In this document: in pieces, positions 1 through 7,169 of the stretch
Layout of the letters: each line of letters opens with the position of its first letter
Numbering within the stretch: position 1 is the stretch's first letter
From: Rohdeia sp044358925
Lineage (GTDB): Bacteria > Planctomycetota > UBA1135 > GCA-002686595
DNA: 38,359 bases
Assembly: GCA_044358925.1 (NCBI GenBank)
Contig: JBIKNC010000012.1
Span: forward strand, 1 to 38,359
Direction of reading: 5' to 3'
Made by a program: the position numbers and the translations under genes
The notes under the pieces: generated by a model
The model's input: only the letters and a program-made list of their open reading frames with translations
What the model was told of the DNA's origin: nothing
Database searches by the model: none

Positions 1-72
1 CTTTGCGCCTTTGCGGTTGCGTGCAACAACTCCCGCACCGGGGCTGTTGCACGCAACCGCAAAGGCGCAAAG
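1..72. repeat. Perfect 28-bp inverted repeat at the left edge
   Basis: Positions 1-28 are the exact reverse complement of 45-72, separated by a 16-nt loop. Both arms are built from variants of CTTTGCG / CGCAAAG, and degenerate copies of the CGCAAAG word continue to about position 115. The structure lies downstream of the minus-strand dehydrogenase gene that ends at 156 and may continue left of the window. It could fold into a very stable RNA or cruciform structure. No T-run follows it in the direction of the gene, so a simple intrinsic terminator is not obvious. Confidence 0.8.
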
Positions 73-122
73 GACGCAAAGTCAAAGCAAAGGATGCAGG
101 ACGCAACGCACGGCGAATGAGA

Positions 123-144
123 GCGTGGAGCGATTGCTCCACGC
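123..144 (-). terminator. Hairpin just behind the first dehydrogenase gene, terminator candidate
   Basis: A perfect 9-bp stem (GCGTGGAGC pairing with GCTCCACGC) with a 4-nt loop lies 11 nt beyond the stop codon of the minus-strand gene. No uridine tract follows on the minus strand. It may be a weak terminator or a 3'-end stabilising hairpin. Confidence 0.4.
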
Positions 145-155
145 CTTCGAAACCG

Positions 156-1481
156 TCAGGCGTAGATGCCGCGCTGCATGTCGGCCTTCGCGACGCGCTC
201 GACGGCGAGCATGTGGGCGGCCATGCGCAGCGAAACGCCGTGCCGCGCCTCGGTCGCCACGACCTGGTTCCAGGCCTCGGTCATGAAGCGCTTGCGGCGG
301 CGCGCGACGAGGTCGGGCACCCAGGTCAGTCCTTGGCGGTTCTGGACCCACTCGAAGTAGTTGGTCACCACGCTGCCGGAGTTCGCGAGGATGTCCGGCA
401 CGACCGTGACGCCGCGCTCCTCGAGAATGCGATCGGCGCGTCGCGACACCGGGCCGTGGGCGCCTTCGACGACGAGCTTCGCCCGCACGTCGGCGGCGTT
501 GCGCGAGTGGATGGCGTTCGAGATCGCGCAGGGCACGAGCACGTCGCAGGGTTTGGTGAGCAGCTCGTCGTTCGTGATGCGCGCGGCCTTCGACGGCGAG
601 CCGTCGATCGAACCGTGCACCTCGCGCCAGTCGAGGATGGCCGGGATGTCGAGCCCCTTCGGATCGAAGAGCGCGGTCTGTGCGTCGCTGATGCCGACGA
701 CGAGGAAGCCCGCCTCGTGCAGGAGGCGCGCCAGGTTGCCGCCCACGTGCCCGGCGCCTTGGATGACGACCGACGGACGGTCTTGCATCGCTCCGCCGCG
801 CGCACGGTCCAAGGCGAGGCGCGTGATGACGCGCAGTCCGCGCGCGGCTCCGTCGCGCATGCCTTGCGAGCCGCCGAGCGCGACCGGCTTGCCCGTCACC
901 GTGCCGCCGGTCGTGTGGCCCGTGTGTTGGCTGACGGCGTCGAGCACCCAGGCCATCACGTTCTCGTCCGAGGCCGAGTCGGGCGAGATGATGTCGGTCT
1001 CGGGGCCGATCACGTCCAGCAGGTTCGCCGTGTAGCGCCGTACGGCACGCTCGAGCTCACCGCTGCTGTGCGCGCGTGTGTCGATGCGGATGCCGCCGGC
1101 CGCGCCGCCGAACGGAATGTTGAGCACCGCGCACTTCCACGTCATCCACGCCGCGAGCGCGCGCAGGTCGTCGAGTTTGACGTTCGCATCGAGGCGCAGC
1201 GGACCCATGAATGGTCCGAGGCCGCGGTTGTGTTGGACCCGCCAACCGTCGAGGACCGTCAATCGGCCGTTGTCCAGTTTGAACGGCACCGAGCACGCGA
1301 TCTCGCGGTCCGGTTTGCGCAGGATCTGGTAGGCGTCCTGGTCGATCGCGAGTTTCTGAGCAGCGTCGTCGAAGACGCTCATCATCGTCGCGAACGGATT
1401 CTCGTCGTCGAGCACCGGCGACGCGGGCAGCGACTCCGGCGACAGCGGTGCGATCGAGTTCGTGCGGTTGGTGTCGGGCAT
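156..1481 (-). CDS. Glu/Leu/Phe/Val dehydrogenase-family protein, probably catalytically impaired paralogue
   Basis: This 441-residue protein aligns along its length with the neighbouring glutamate dehydrogenase. The dimerisation domain comes first, then a Rossmann domain with the GAGHVGG dinucleotide-binding loop. In active family members three lysines line the substrate pocket. Here the first is Met92 (PFMGPLRL in place of PAKGGIRF) and the catalytic one is Ala128 (FGGAAGG in place of FGGGKGG). The middle one is kept (Lys116, MTWKC), as is the catalytic-site Asp168. The ATG at 1481 was chosen because AGGA sits about 9 nt upstream; an in-frame extension to 1562 has no such site. It lies downstream of the intact paralogue on the same strand, separated by repeats. 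Loss of the two lysines suggests a non-catalytic, possibly regulatory subunit, or an enzyme with changed chemistry; that is inference. Confidence 0.88.
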   Translation of the reverse strand: MPDTNRTNSIAPLSPESLPASPVLDDENPFATMMSVFDDAAQKLAIDQDAYQILRKPDREIACSVPFKLDNGRLTVLDGWRVQHNRGLGPFMGPLRLDANVKLDDLRALAAWMTWKCAVLNIPFGGAAGGIRIDTRAHSSGELERAVRRYTANLLDVIGPETDIISPDSASDENVMAWVLDAVSQHTGHTTGGTVTGKPVALGGSQGMRDGAARGLRVITRLALDRARGGAMQDRPSVVIQGAGHVGGNLARLLHEAGFLVVGISDAQTALFDPKGLDIPAILDWREVHGSIDGSPSKAARITNDELLTKPCDVLVPCAISNAIHSRNAADVRAKLVVEGAHGPVSRRADRILEERGVTVVPDILANSGSVVTNYFEWVQNRQGLTWVPDLVARRRKRFMTEAWNQVVATEARHGVSLRMAAHMLAVERVAKADMQRGIYA

Positions 1482-1538
1482 GGCGCGTTCCTGCGGACTC
1501 GTGGGCGCTTCGCTTGCGGTGCAGCTCGTCTTTGGAAT

Positions 1539-1872
1539 CAGAGAGTGAGCAGAAGTGCTCACGAACGGGCTCCAACCGCGCCAGCGGTTGGGTCAGAGGC
1601 AACTGAGAGAGTGGTATCCGGCGCGAAGCGTCGACTTCTTCTCACTCTCTCAGAGAGCGAGCAGAAATGCTCGCGAACGAGCTCCAACCGCGCCAGCGGT
1701 TGGGCCACAGGCATCTGAGAGAGCATGTCGGGCGCGAAGCGTCGATTTTTTCTCACTCTCTCAGAGAGCGAGCAGAAATGCTCGCGAACGAGCTCCAACC
1801 GCGCCAGCGGTTGGGCCACAGGCATCTGAGAGAGCATGTCGGGCGCGAAGCGTCGATTTTTTCTCACTCTCT
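1539..1872 (-). repeat. Three tandem copies of a ~111-bp structured intergenic repeat
   Basis: Copies lie at 1539-1650, 1651-1761 and 1762-1872; the second and third are nearly identical and the first is diverged. Each holds three stems. Stem A is 7 bp with a GAAA or GAAG loop (1545-1562, 1657-1674, 1768-1785). Stem B is 8 bp, CCAACCGC with GCGGTTGG (1572-1591 in copy 1). Stem C is a long-range pair of CTGAGAGAG with CTCTCTCAG, extended to a perfect 11 bp in copy 1 (1603-1613 with 1643-1653). The second base pair of stem A is T-A in copy 1 and C-G in copies 2 and 3, a compensatory change. The last arm runs into the stop codon of the upstream gene. A fourth copy is at 21844-21957. The strand given is that of the flanking genes. 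Confidence 0.93.
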
Positions 1873-3158
1873 CAGCCGAAGATGCCGCGCATGCGGTAGA
1901 CGGACGCGACGCGATCGATGGCGAGGATGTAGGACGCGATGCGCATCGACACGTCGTGCTTTCTGCGCACGCGGTCGACGTCGTTGTACGCAGCGACCAT
2001 CGACTGCTCGAGGCGTGAGTTCACGATCTCCTCGGTCCAGAAGTAGCCCATGCGGTCCTGGACCCACTCGAAGTACGAGACGGTCACGCCGCCCGCGTTC
2101 GCGAGGATGTCCGGCACGACCAGGATCCCGCGTTCGTCGAGAACCTTGTCGGCCTCGGCCGTCGTCGGGCCGTTCGCGCCTTCGACGATGAGCTTGGCCT
2201 GGATGCCGCGCACGTTCTTCGACGTGATCTGGTTCTCCATCGCGCACGGCGCGAGGATGTCGCAGGGCAGGCCGAGCTGCTCGGCCATCGTCAAACGCTG
2301 CGCGTGGTTGTAGCCCTCGAGCGTGCGGTGCTGTTTGACGTGCGCGAGCACCTGCGGGACGTCGAGGCCGCGCTCGTTGTAGATCGCGCCGGAGATGTCC
2401 GACATGCTCACGACCTTGTAGCCCTCGCGCTGCAACAGGAGCGCGCCGATGCCGCCGACGTTGCCGGCGCCTTGCACGACGACGCGCGAGTTCTCGGGGC
2501 GCATGCCCAGCGACTTCAGCGCCTCGCGGCACGAGATCATCACGCCGCGACCCGTGGCTTCCGTGCGTCCGCGGCTGCCGCCGAGGTTGAGCGGTTTGCC
2601 GGTCACGACGGCGGTCGTGTTCTTGCGGACGTGCATGGAGTACGTGTCCATGATCCACGCCATCGTCTGCTCGTTCGTGTTCATGTCCGGCGCGGGCACG
2701 TCGCGGTCCGGACCGAGGATGTCCATGATCGCGGCCGTGTAACGGCGCGTCAGACGCTCCAGCTCGCCCTGCGACATCGTGCGCGGGTCACAGATGACGC
2801 CGCCTTTGCCGCCCCCGAAGGGCACGTTCACGACCGAACACTTCCACGTCATCCACGCCGCGAGCGCACGCACCTCGTCGAGGTGCACGTCGGGCGCGAA
2901 ACGGATGCCGCCTTTGGCCGGCCCGCGCAGGAAGCTGTGTTGGACGCGATACCCGGTGAAGACTTTGACCTTCCCGTCGTCCATGAGGACCGGGATGGCG
3001 ACCGTCATCTCGCGGTCCGGAGCGCGCAACACGTCGCGCACGCCGTCCTCGAGTCCGAGGATGTCCGACGCGCGATCGAAGCGGTCGGACATGGCCTGGA
3101 AGGGGTTGAACTCGTCCTGTTCCGGTCGACGTGAAGCTGCCGCGGTGACCTGCGACAT
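1872..3158 (-). CDS. gdhA: Glutamate dehydrogenase (Glu/Leu/Phe/Val dehydrogenase family)
   Basis: This 428-residue enzyme interconverts glutamate with 2-oxoglutarate and ammonia in the cytoplasm, using NAD(P). All three pocket lysines are present: Lys82 in GPAKGGIRF, Lys106 in MTWKC and the catalytic Lys118 in FGGGKGG. Asp158 in APDMNTNE is also present. The C-terminal Rossmann domain has the QGAGNVGG loop. The length is typical of bacterial hexameric enzymes. The ATG at 3158 has AGGG about 6 nt upstream; the open frame runs much further upstream but only as antisense of other genes. The TGA stop (1872-1874) lies within the end arm of the tandem structured repeat. Cofactor preference cannot be judged by eye, and a related amino-acid dehydrogenase activity is not fully excluded. 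Confidence 0.93.
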   Translation of the reverse strand: MSQVTAAASRRPEQDEFNPFQAMSDRFDRASDILGLEDGVRDVLRAPDREMTVAIPVLMDDGKVKVFTGYRVQHSFLRGPAKGGIRFAPDVHLDEVRALAAWMTWKCSVVNVPFGGGKGGVICDPRTMSQGELERLTRRYTAAIMDILGPDRDVPAPDMNTNEQTMAWIMDTYSMHVRKNTTAVVTGKPLNLGGSRGRTEATGRGVMISCREALKSLGMRPENSRVVVQGAGNVGGIGALLLQREGYKVVSMSDISGAIYNERGLDVPQVLAHVKQHRTLEGYNHAQRLTMAEQLGLPCDILAPCAMENQITSKNVRGIQAKLIVEGANGPTTAEADKVLDERGILVVPDILANAGGVTVSYFEWVQDRMGYFWTEEIVNSRLEQSMVAAYNDVDRVRRKHDVSMRIASYILAIDRVASVYRMRGIFG

Positions 3159-3358
3159 GGTGGCCCTGAGACTCTCGAGTGGGTCTGTTCGCCGCGCGAG
3201 GAACCGCTTCCGCTGGTTCCGACACGCGCACGCGATTCCCCCATTCTCAACCTTCCGGGGAGTCGCACGGAACCCCCCGCTGTCGAAATCGCGCCGGTCG
3301 CGCGTCGTTGACCGCTGCGGGTCCACGCGTTGGGATGACGGAGCGGAAAGCCGCGACG

Positions 3359-4225
3359 ATGCACGAGAACTCGACGCGCGAGGTGGTGGGGGAGCGGCTC
3401 GCGGGCGACGTGCCCGTGTCCTGGCAGGGCGGCGCGCTCGAAGGGCTCTTCGAACGCCTCGCCGCGACGGTCCGGGACGGAGCCGTGCTGCGCGAGACCC
3501 GCGGTCGGCGCACGGTCGCGGCGGCGGTCGATGGGCGCCGGCTCGTGGTGAAGCGCTTCGTGGGCGACGAGCCGCGCGACTGGTGGCACGAACGGCTGCG
3601 CGGCGAGCCGCGCTCGCCCGCTCGGCGCGAGGCCGCGGCACTGGCGGCGGCGCGTGCGGCCGGGCTCGCGGTCCCGCGACCGCTGGTCTGGTGCGGCGAG
3701 TCGCCGGCGCGTCTCGCACCGCCGCGCCCCGGCTCCGGTGCGACGTCGTTCCTCGTGCTCGAGTGGGTCGACCACGCGACGCACCTCGCGCGTGCGCTCG
3801 CGGCGGCGTCCGCGGCAGAGCGCACACACCTCGTCCGCGCGGCGGTCGACCTCGTCGCGCGTTTCCACGCCGCCGGCTTCGTGCACCGCGACCTGTACGC
3901 GCCGCACTTCGTGATCGAACGCGCGAGCGGCGCACTCGTGCTGCTCGACCTCGGCCGCGCGCGGCGCTGCGACCCGAACGCGCGCGCCTCGCGCCGCCGA
4001 TTCGTGAAGGACCTCGCGGCGTTGCACGCGACGCTGCCCGCCGCGGTCGGCGCGCACGAACGTCGGCGCGCGTTGCTCGTGTGGTGCGAGCGCGTGCTCG
4101 GCTCGCGCGCCGCTGCGCGAGAACTGGCGCCCGCGATCGAACACAAGGCGCGCGCGCTGTTCGCCCACACACCGATCGACCCGGGCACGGACCGCGTCGA
4201 CTGGCCGCGCGAGGTGGTCGTTTGA
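3359..4225 (+). CDS. WaaP/RfaP-like lipopolysaccharide core kinase
   Basis: This 288-residue protein has a compact kinase fold of the Kdo/WaaP type. Lys65 in LVVKRF and Glu91 are the likely ATP-site pair. The catalytic loop is HRDLYAPHF (residues 176-184), which resembles the HRDxYxxHFLL signature of WaaP heptose kinases rather than the HRDxKxxN of protein kinases. The metal-binding segment is LLDLGRARR (Asp197). Members phosphorylate LPS core sugars at the inner membrane. The gene overlaps the following glycosyltransferase by 4 nt, which supports an LPS-core role. The start at 3359 is uncertain: an in-frame ATG at 3335 is the alternative, and neither has a convincing ribosome-binding site. 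Confidence 0.82.
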   Translation: MHENSTREVVGERLAGDVPVSWQGGALEGLFERLAATVRDGAVLRETRGRRTVAAAVDGRRLVVKRFVGDEPRDWWHERLRGEPRSPARREAAALAAARAAGLAVPRPLVWCGESPARLAPPRPGSGATSFLVLEWVDHATHLARALAAASAAERTHLVRAAVDLVARFHAAGFVHRDLYAPHFVIERASGALVLLDLGRARRCDPNARASRRRFVKDLAALHATLPAAVGAHERRRALLVWCERVLGSRAAARELAPAIEHKARALFAHTPIDPGTDRVDWPREVVV

Positions 4226-5244
4226 ATCCGCGCCGCCTCGCGATCCGCGCGCCGAACTGGGTCGGCGACCTCGTCATGGCGACGCCGGTTCTCGAAGCGG
4301 CGCTCGCGTGCGATCTGTACGCGAGCGTCGCGATCCTCGTGCGCCCGCATCTCGCCGCGGTGCTGGCGGACGGGCCGCTCGCACCGCACGTCGTGAAGAT
4401 CGCGGGCGACGAAACCGAGGTCTGGCGCCGACTCGCGCCCGACGTCGCCCTGCTGCTGTCGAACTCCCTCGGCGCGGCGTGGCGCGCGTTCCGCGCGGGT
4501 GTGCCGATGCGCGTCGGGAGCGCACTCGGCCGACGCGGGCTCCTCCTCACGCACCGCGTCGTGCCGCCGACCCGACTCGGCCGACGCGTCGCGATCCCGA
4601 CCGCGCACCTGTTGCGCGACGTCGCGGCGCTCGCCGGTGTGCACGCGCCCGATCTGCACCCGCGCCTCCACTTCGGTGCGGCGCGCGCCGAACGTGCACG
4701 CGCCGCCTGGCGCGCTGCGGGCATCGACGGCGCGCCGGTCGTGGTGTGCTGTCCCGGCGCCGCGTTCGGCGCGGCGAAGTTGTGGCCGCCGGAGCGTTTC
4801 GCCGCCGCGCTCGATCGACTGCACACGACCCACGGCACCGTCGGTTGGCTGACCGGCGCGCCGTCCGAAGGCGCGATCGTCGCTGCCGTCGCCGAGGCGT
4901 GCCGACACCCCGTGCGCGTCGCGCCGCCCGAGGAGCGCGACCTCGAGAACCTGAAGGTCTGGGTGCACGACGCGGCGCTTCTGCTCGTCGGCGACAGCGG
5001 ACCGCGCTGGTACGCGGCCGCGTTCGACGTGCCGTGTGTGAGCGTGATGGGCCCGAACTTCCCCGAACTCACCGCGAGTTCGCTCGAACACGCGACGATC
5101 GTGCGTGTGCACGGACTCGACTGCTCGCCGTGCCTGGAGCGCCGCTGTCCGCTCCTGCATCACGCCTGCATGCAGCGTCTCGCGGTCGACGACGTCGTGG
5201 CGGCGGCGGACGAGTTGCTCGCGCGGCCGAGGCGGCGCGCGTGA
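4222..5244 (+). CDS. Glycosyltransferase family 9, heptosyltransferase II-like
   Basis: This 340-residue protein begins with the family hallmark IRAPNWVGDLVMATP and ends with a cysteine-rich segment (CSPCLERRCPLLHHACM) typical of heptosyltransferase II-like proteins. It should transfer a heptose-type sugar to the LPS inner core. The proposed start is TTG at 4222, which overlaps the TGA of the kinase gene by 4 nt and puts the conserved motif at residue 7; no better start exists. One oddity: the sugar-nucleotide motif usually written D-[ST]-G-x-x-H is DSGPRW here (258-263), with Trp263 in place of the usual His. The next gene keeps the histidine. Substrate specificity is unknown. Confidence 0.85.
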   Translation: MNPRRLAIRAPNWVGDLVMATPVLEAALACDLYASVAILVRPHLAAVLADGPLAPHVVKIAGDETEVWRRLAPDVALLLSNSLGAAWRAFRAGVPMRVGSALGRRGLLLTHRVVPPTRLGRRVAIPTAHLLRDVAALAGVHAPDLHPRLHFGAARAERARAAWRAAGIDGAPVVVCCPGAAFGAAKLWPPERFAAALDRLHTTHGTVGWLTGAPSEGAIVAAVAEACRHPVRVAPPEERDLENLKVWVHDAALLLVGDSGPRWYAAAFDVPCVSVMGPNFPELTASSLEHATIVRVHGLDCSPCLERRCPLLHHACMQRLAVDDVVAAADELLARPRRRA

Positions 5245-6293
5245 GGTTCGATCCCGCGCGCGGCCTGCTCGTGCGATTGCCGAACTGGCTCGGCGACGCG
5301 GTGGCGTGTGAGCCGGTCGTGCGCGAGTTGGCGCGGCGCTTCGAGCGCGCGAACGCCGCCGAGAAGCTCGTGTTGTGTGCACCGCAGCGCTTGCTCGCGC
5401 TGTTCGAAGCCAGTGCGCCGCACGCGCGGCGCCTGCCGAGCGAGGACGGCTGGCGCGCGTGGCGCGGCAACGGCGCGGCGCTGCTGTTGACCGGTTCGTG
5501 GCGCAGTGCGTGGCACGCGTGGCTGGCCGCGATCCCGCAACGCGTCGGCCAGGCGCGCGACGGCCGGGCACTGTTGTTGACCGACGCGGTGACACCGGCG
5601 AGCGAACGCGGCGGACTGCCGCTCGGGCTCGCGCGGCGCGGCGCCTGGCCGCGCCGCTTGCCGCGTCCGGTCGGTGCGGTCGCGCTCGAACTCGCGCTGC
5701 GACTCGGAGTGAGCGTCGCGGACACGATCCCGCGCCTCGCCGCGCCGCGCGCCGTGGACGAGCGCGTCGCGAACGAATTGGAACGCTCGTTCTGCGGGCG
5801 CCCGTTCGTGCTCGTGAACGCGGGCGGCCGCGCCGATTCGGCGAAGGCGCTCGCCGCGCAGGAATGGGCGAACGCGCTGGCCGGGACAGCGGCGCACTTC
5901 GACTTCGCGCTCACGTGCGGGCCGGGCGAGGAGCCGCGTGCGCACGAACTTGCGCAGCAACTTGCGAGCGCCGGCCGCCGCGCCGTGTTCGTGCTCGGCG
6001 GACGCGCGCCCGATCTCGCGGAGTACCTGGCCCTGCTCGCGCGCTGCGCCGTCTTCGCGACGACCGACACGGGGCCGCGCCACCTCGCGCGAGCGGTCGG
6101 CGCGCGTTCCGTCGTGCTGTTCGGCCCGACCGATCCGCGCCACACGCTCGAAGGCGCCGCGCCGGAGGTGCGCATCACCGGCCGCGCCGACTGCGCGCCG
6201 TGCCACCTCGAACGCTGCCTCCACAGCGGCGCGCGCGAACGCGAGTGTCTGCGCGCCGCCGCGCTGCAGCTCGCGGCGCGACCGCTCGCTTGA
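5241..6293 (+). CDS. Glycosyltransferase family 9, heptosyltransferase-like
   Basis: This 350-residue protein starts with RLPNWLGDAVACEP, the same N-terminal hallmark as its neighbour. It has the complete donor-site motif TDTGPRH (Asp276, His281) followed by VVLFGPTDPRHT. A cysteine-containing C-terminal segment (CAPCHLERC) parallels the previous gene. The GTG start at 5241 overlaps the preceding TGA by 4 nt, so the kinase and both transferases are probably translated as one coupled operon. The likely role is sequential addition of core sugars to lipid A or Kdo; the acceptor and donor cannot be read from sequence. Confidence 0.86.
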   Translation: MRFDPARGLLVRLPNWLGDAVACEPVVRELARRFERANAAEKLVLCAPQRLLALFEASAPHARRLPSEDGWRAWRGNGAALLLTGSWRSAWHAWLAAIPQRVGQARDGRALLLTDAVTPASERGGLPLGLARRGAWPRRLPRPVGAVALELALRLGVSVADTIPRLAAPRAVDERVANELERSFCGRPFVLVNAGGRADSAKALAAQEWANALAGTAAHFDFALTCGPGEEPRAHELAQQLASAGRRAVFVLGGRAPDLAEYLALLARCAVFATTDTGPRHLARAVGARSVVLFGPTDPRHTLEGAAPEVRITGRADCAPCHLERCLHSGARERECLRAAALQLAARPLA

Positions 6294-6328
6294 CTTCGCC
6301 GTCGCGCTCGCGACGCTTGGGCCGAGCC

Positions 6329-7150
6329 ATGTCGAAGATCCCGAGCCTGTTCCCCGCCGACGTCCCCGACCAACCGGAACTCGTGAGTTGCGTGCGCGAG
6401 GACGGACTCGTGTGGCTGACGCTCGAGCGCCCGGAGGTCATGAACTGCCTCTCGTTCCCGACGCTGCGCCGACTGCGCTCGCTGTGCGAACAGATCGCGG
6501 CCGACACGAGCGTGCGCGCGGTGCTGATCACAGGTTCCGGCGAGAAGGCCTTCTGCGCGGGCGCCGACCTGAAGGAGCGCAAGTCGATGCCGCTTCCGCG
6601 CGTGCCCGACTTCGTGCGCAACATCCGCGGCGTGATGGACGACTTCGCCGCGCTGCCGCAGCCGACGATCGCCGTCGTCAACGGCTTCGCGTTCGGCGGG
6701 GGAGCGGAGTTGATGCTCGCGTGCGACCTGCGTGTCGCCGCAGAGCATGCGCAGTTCGGATTGACCGAGGTGACGCTCGCGATCATCCCGGGTGCGGGCG
6801 GCACACAACGTCTGCCGCGCCTCGTCGGACGTTCGCGCGCGAAGGACCTGATCCTCACCGGTCGGCGCATCGACGCCCACGAAGCCGAGCGCATCGGGCT
6901 CGTCAATCGCATCGCACCGGCCGGCGAACTGCGCGCCGCTGCGCGCACACTCGCGCTCGAGATCGCCGCGAACGGGCCCGTGGCCGTGCGCGCCGCGAAG
7001 GCCGCGATCGACGAGGGCTGCGAGGTCGACATCACACGCGGCCTCGCGATCGAGGCGCAGTGCTACGAGCGCGTCCTGCCGACCAAGGATCGCCTCGAAG
7101 CGCTCGCCGCGTTCGCGGAGAAGCGCAAGCCGGTCTTCCGCGGCGAGTGA
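6329..7150 (+). CDS. Enoyl-CoA hydratase, AUH/methylglutaconyl-CoA hydratase-like
   Basis: This 273-residue crotonase-fold protein hydrates a 2-enoyl-CoA. The oxyanion-hole segments are CAGADLKER (residues 76-84) and FGGGAEL. The two catalytic acids are Glu127 in GGGAEL and Glu147 in LTEVTLAIIPG. The stretch TEVTLAIIPGAGGTQRL is closer to the AUH type (3-methylglutaconyl-CoA hydratase of leucine breakdown) than to fatty-acid crotonases, but substrate is inferred. The ATG at 6329 lies 35 nt after the glycosyltransferase stop, with no clear ribosome-binding site. Function appears unrelated to the upstream LPS genes. It converges with the lipoprotein gene on the other strand, with 19 nt between stops. 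Confidence 0.9.
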   Translation: MSKIPSLFPADVPDQPELVSCVREDGLVWLTLERPEVMNCLSFPTLRRLRSLCEQIAADTSVRAVLITGSGEKAFCAGADLKERKSMPLPRVPDFVRNIRGVMDDFAALPQPTIAVVNGFAFGGGAELMLACDLRVAAEHAQFGLTEVTLAIIPGAGGTQRLPRLVGRSRAKDLILTGRRIDAHEAERIGLVNRIAPAGELRAAARTLALEIAANGPVAVRAAKAAIDEGCEVDITRGLAIEAQCYERVLPTKDRLEALAAFAEKRKPVFRGE

Positions 7151-7169
7151 AGCGCTGCGCGCTGCGCGC

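Noticed and set aside
1559..1867. A repetitive protein encoded by the tandem 111-bp units
   Set aside because: An open frame runs through the copies, but the sequence is conserved as paired stems and lies between two genes. The fourth copy is in a non-coding position.
1539..1872. CRISPR array
   Set aside because: The units are directly contiguous, about 111 bp long and contain no unique spacers; no cas genes are nearby.
1539..1872. Insertion sequence or MITE
   Set aside because: No transposase is present, and no target-site duplication could be seen at the tandem or single copy. The internal stems and constant orientation fit an RNA-type element better, although a non-autonomous origin is not excluded.
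1872..5072. A 1066-codon minus-strand frame that extends the glutamate dehydrogenase upstream
   Set aside because: The added N-terminus is antisense to the WaaP-like kinase and glycosyltransferase genes and is Arg/Ser-rich. The true start at 3158 has a ribosome-binding site and fits the family length.
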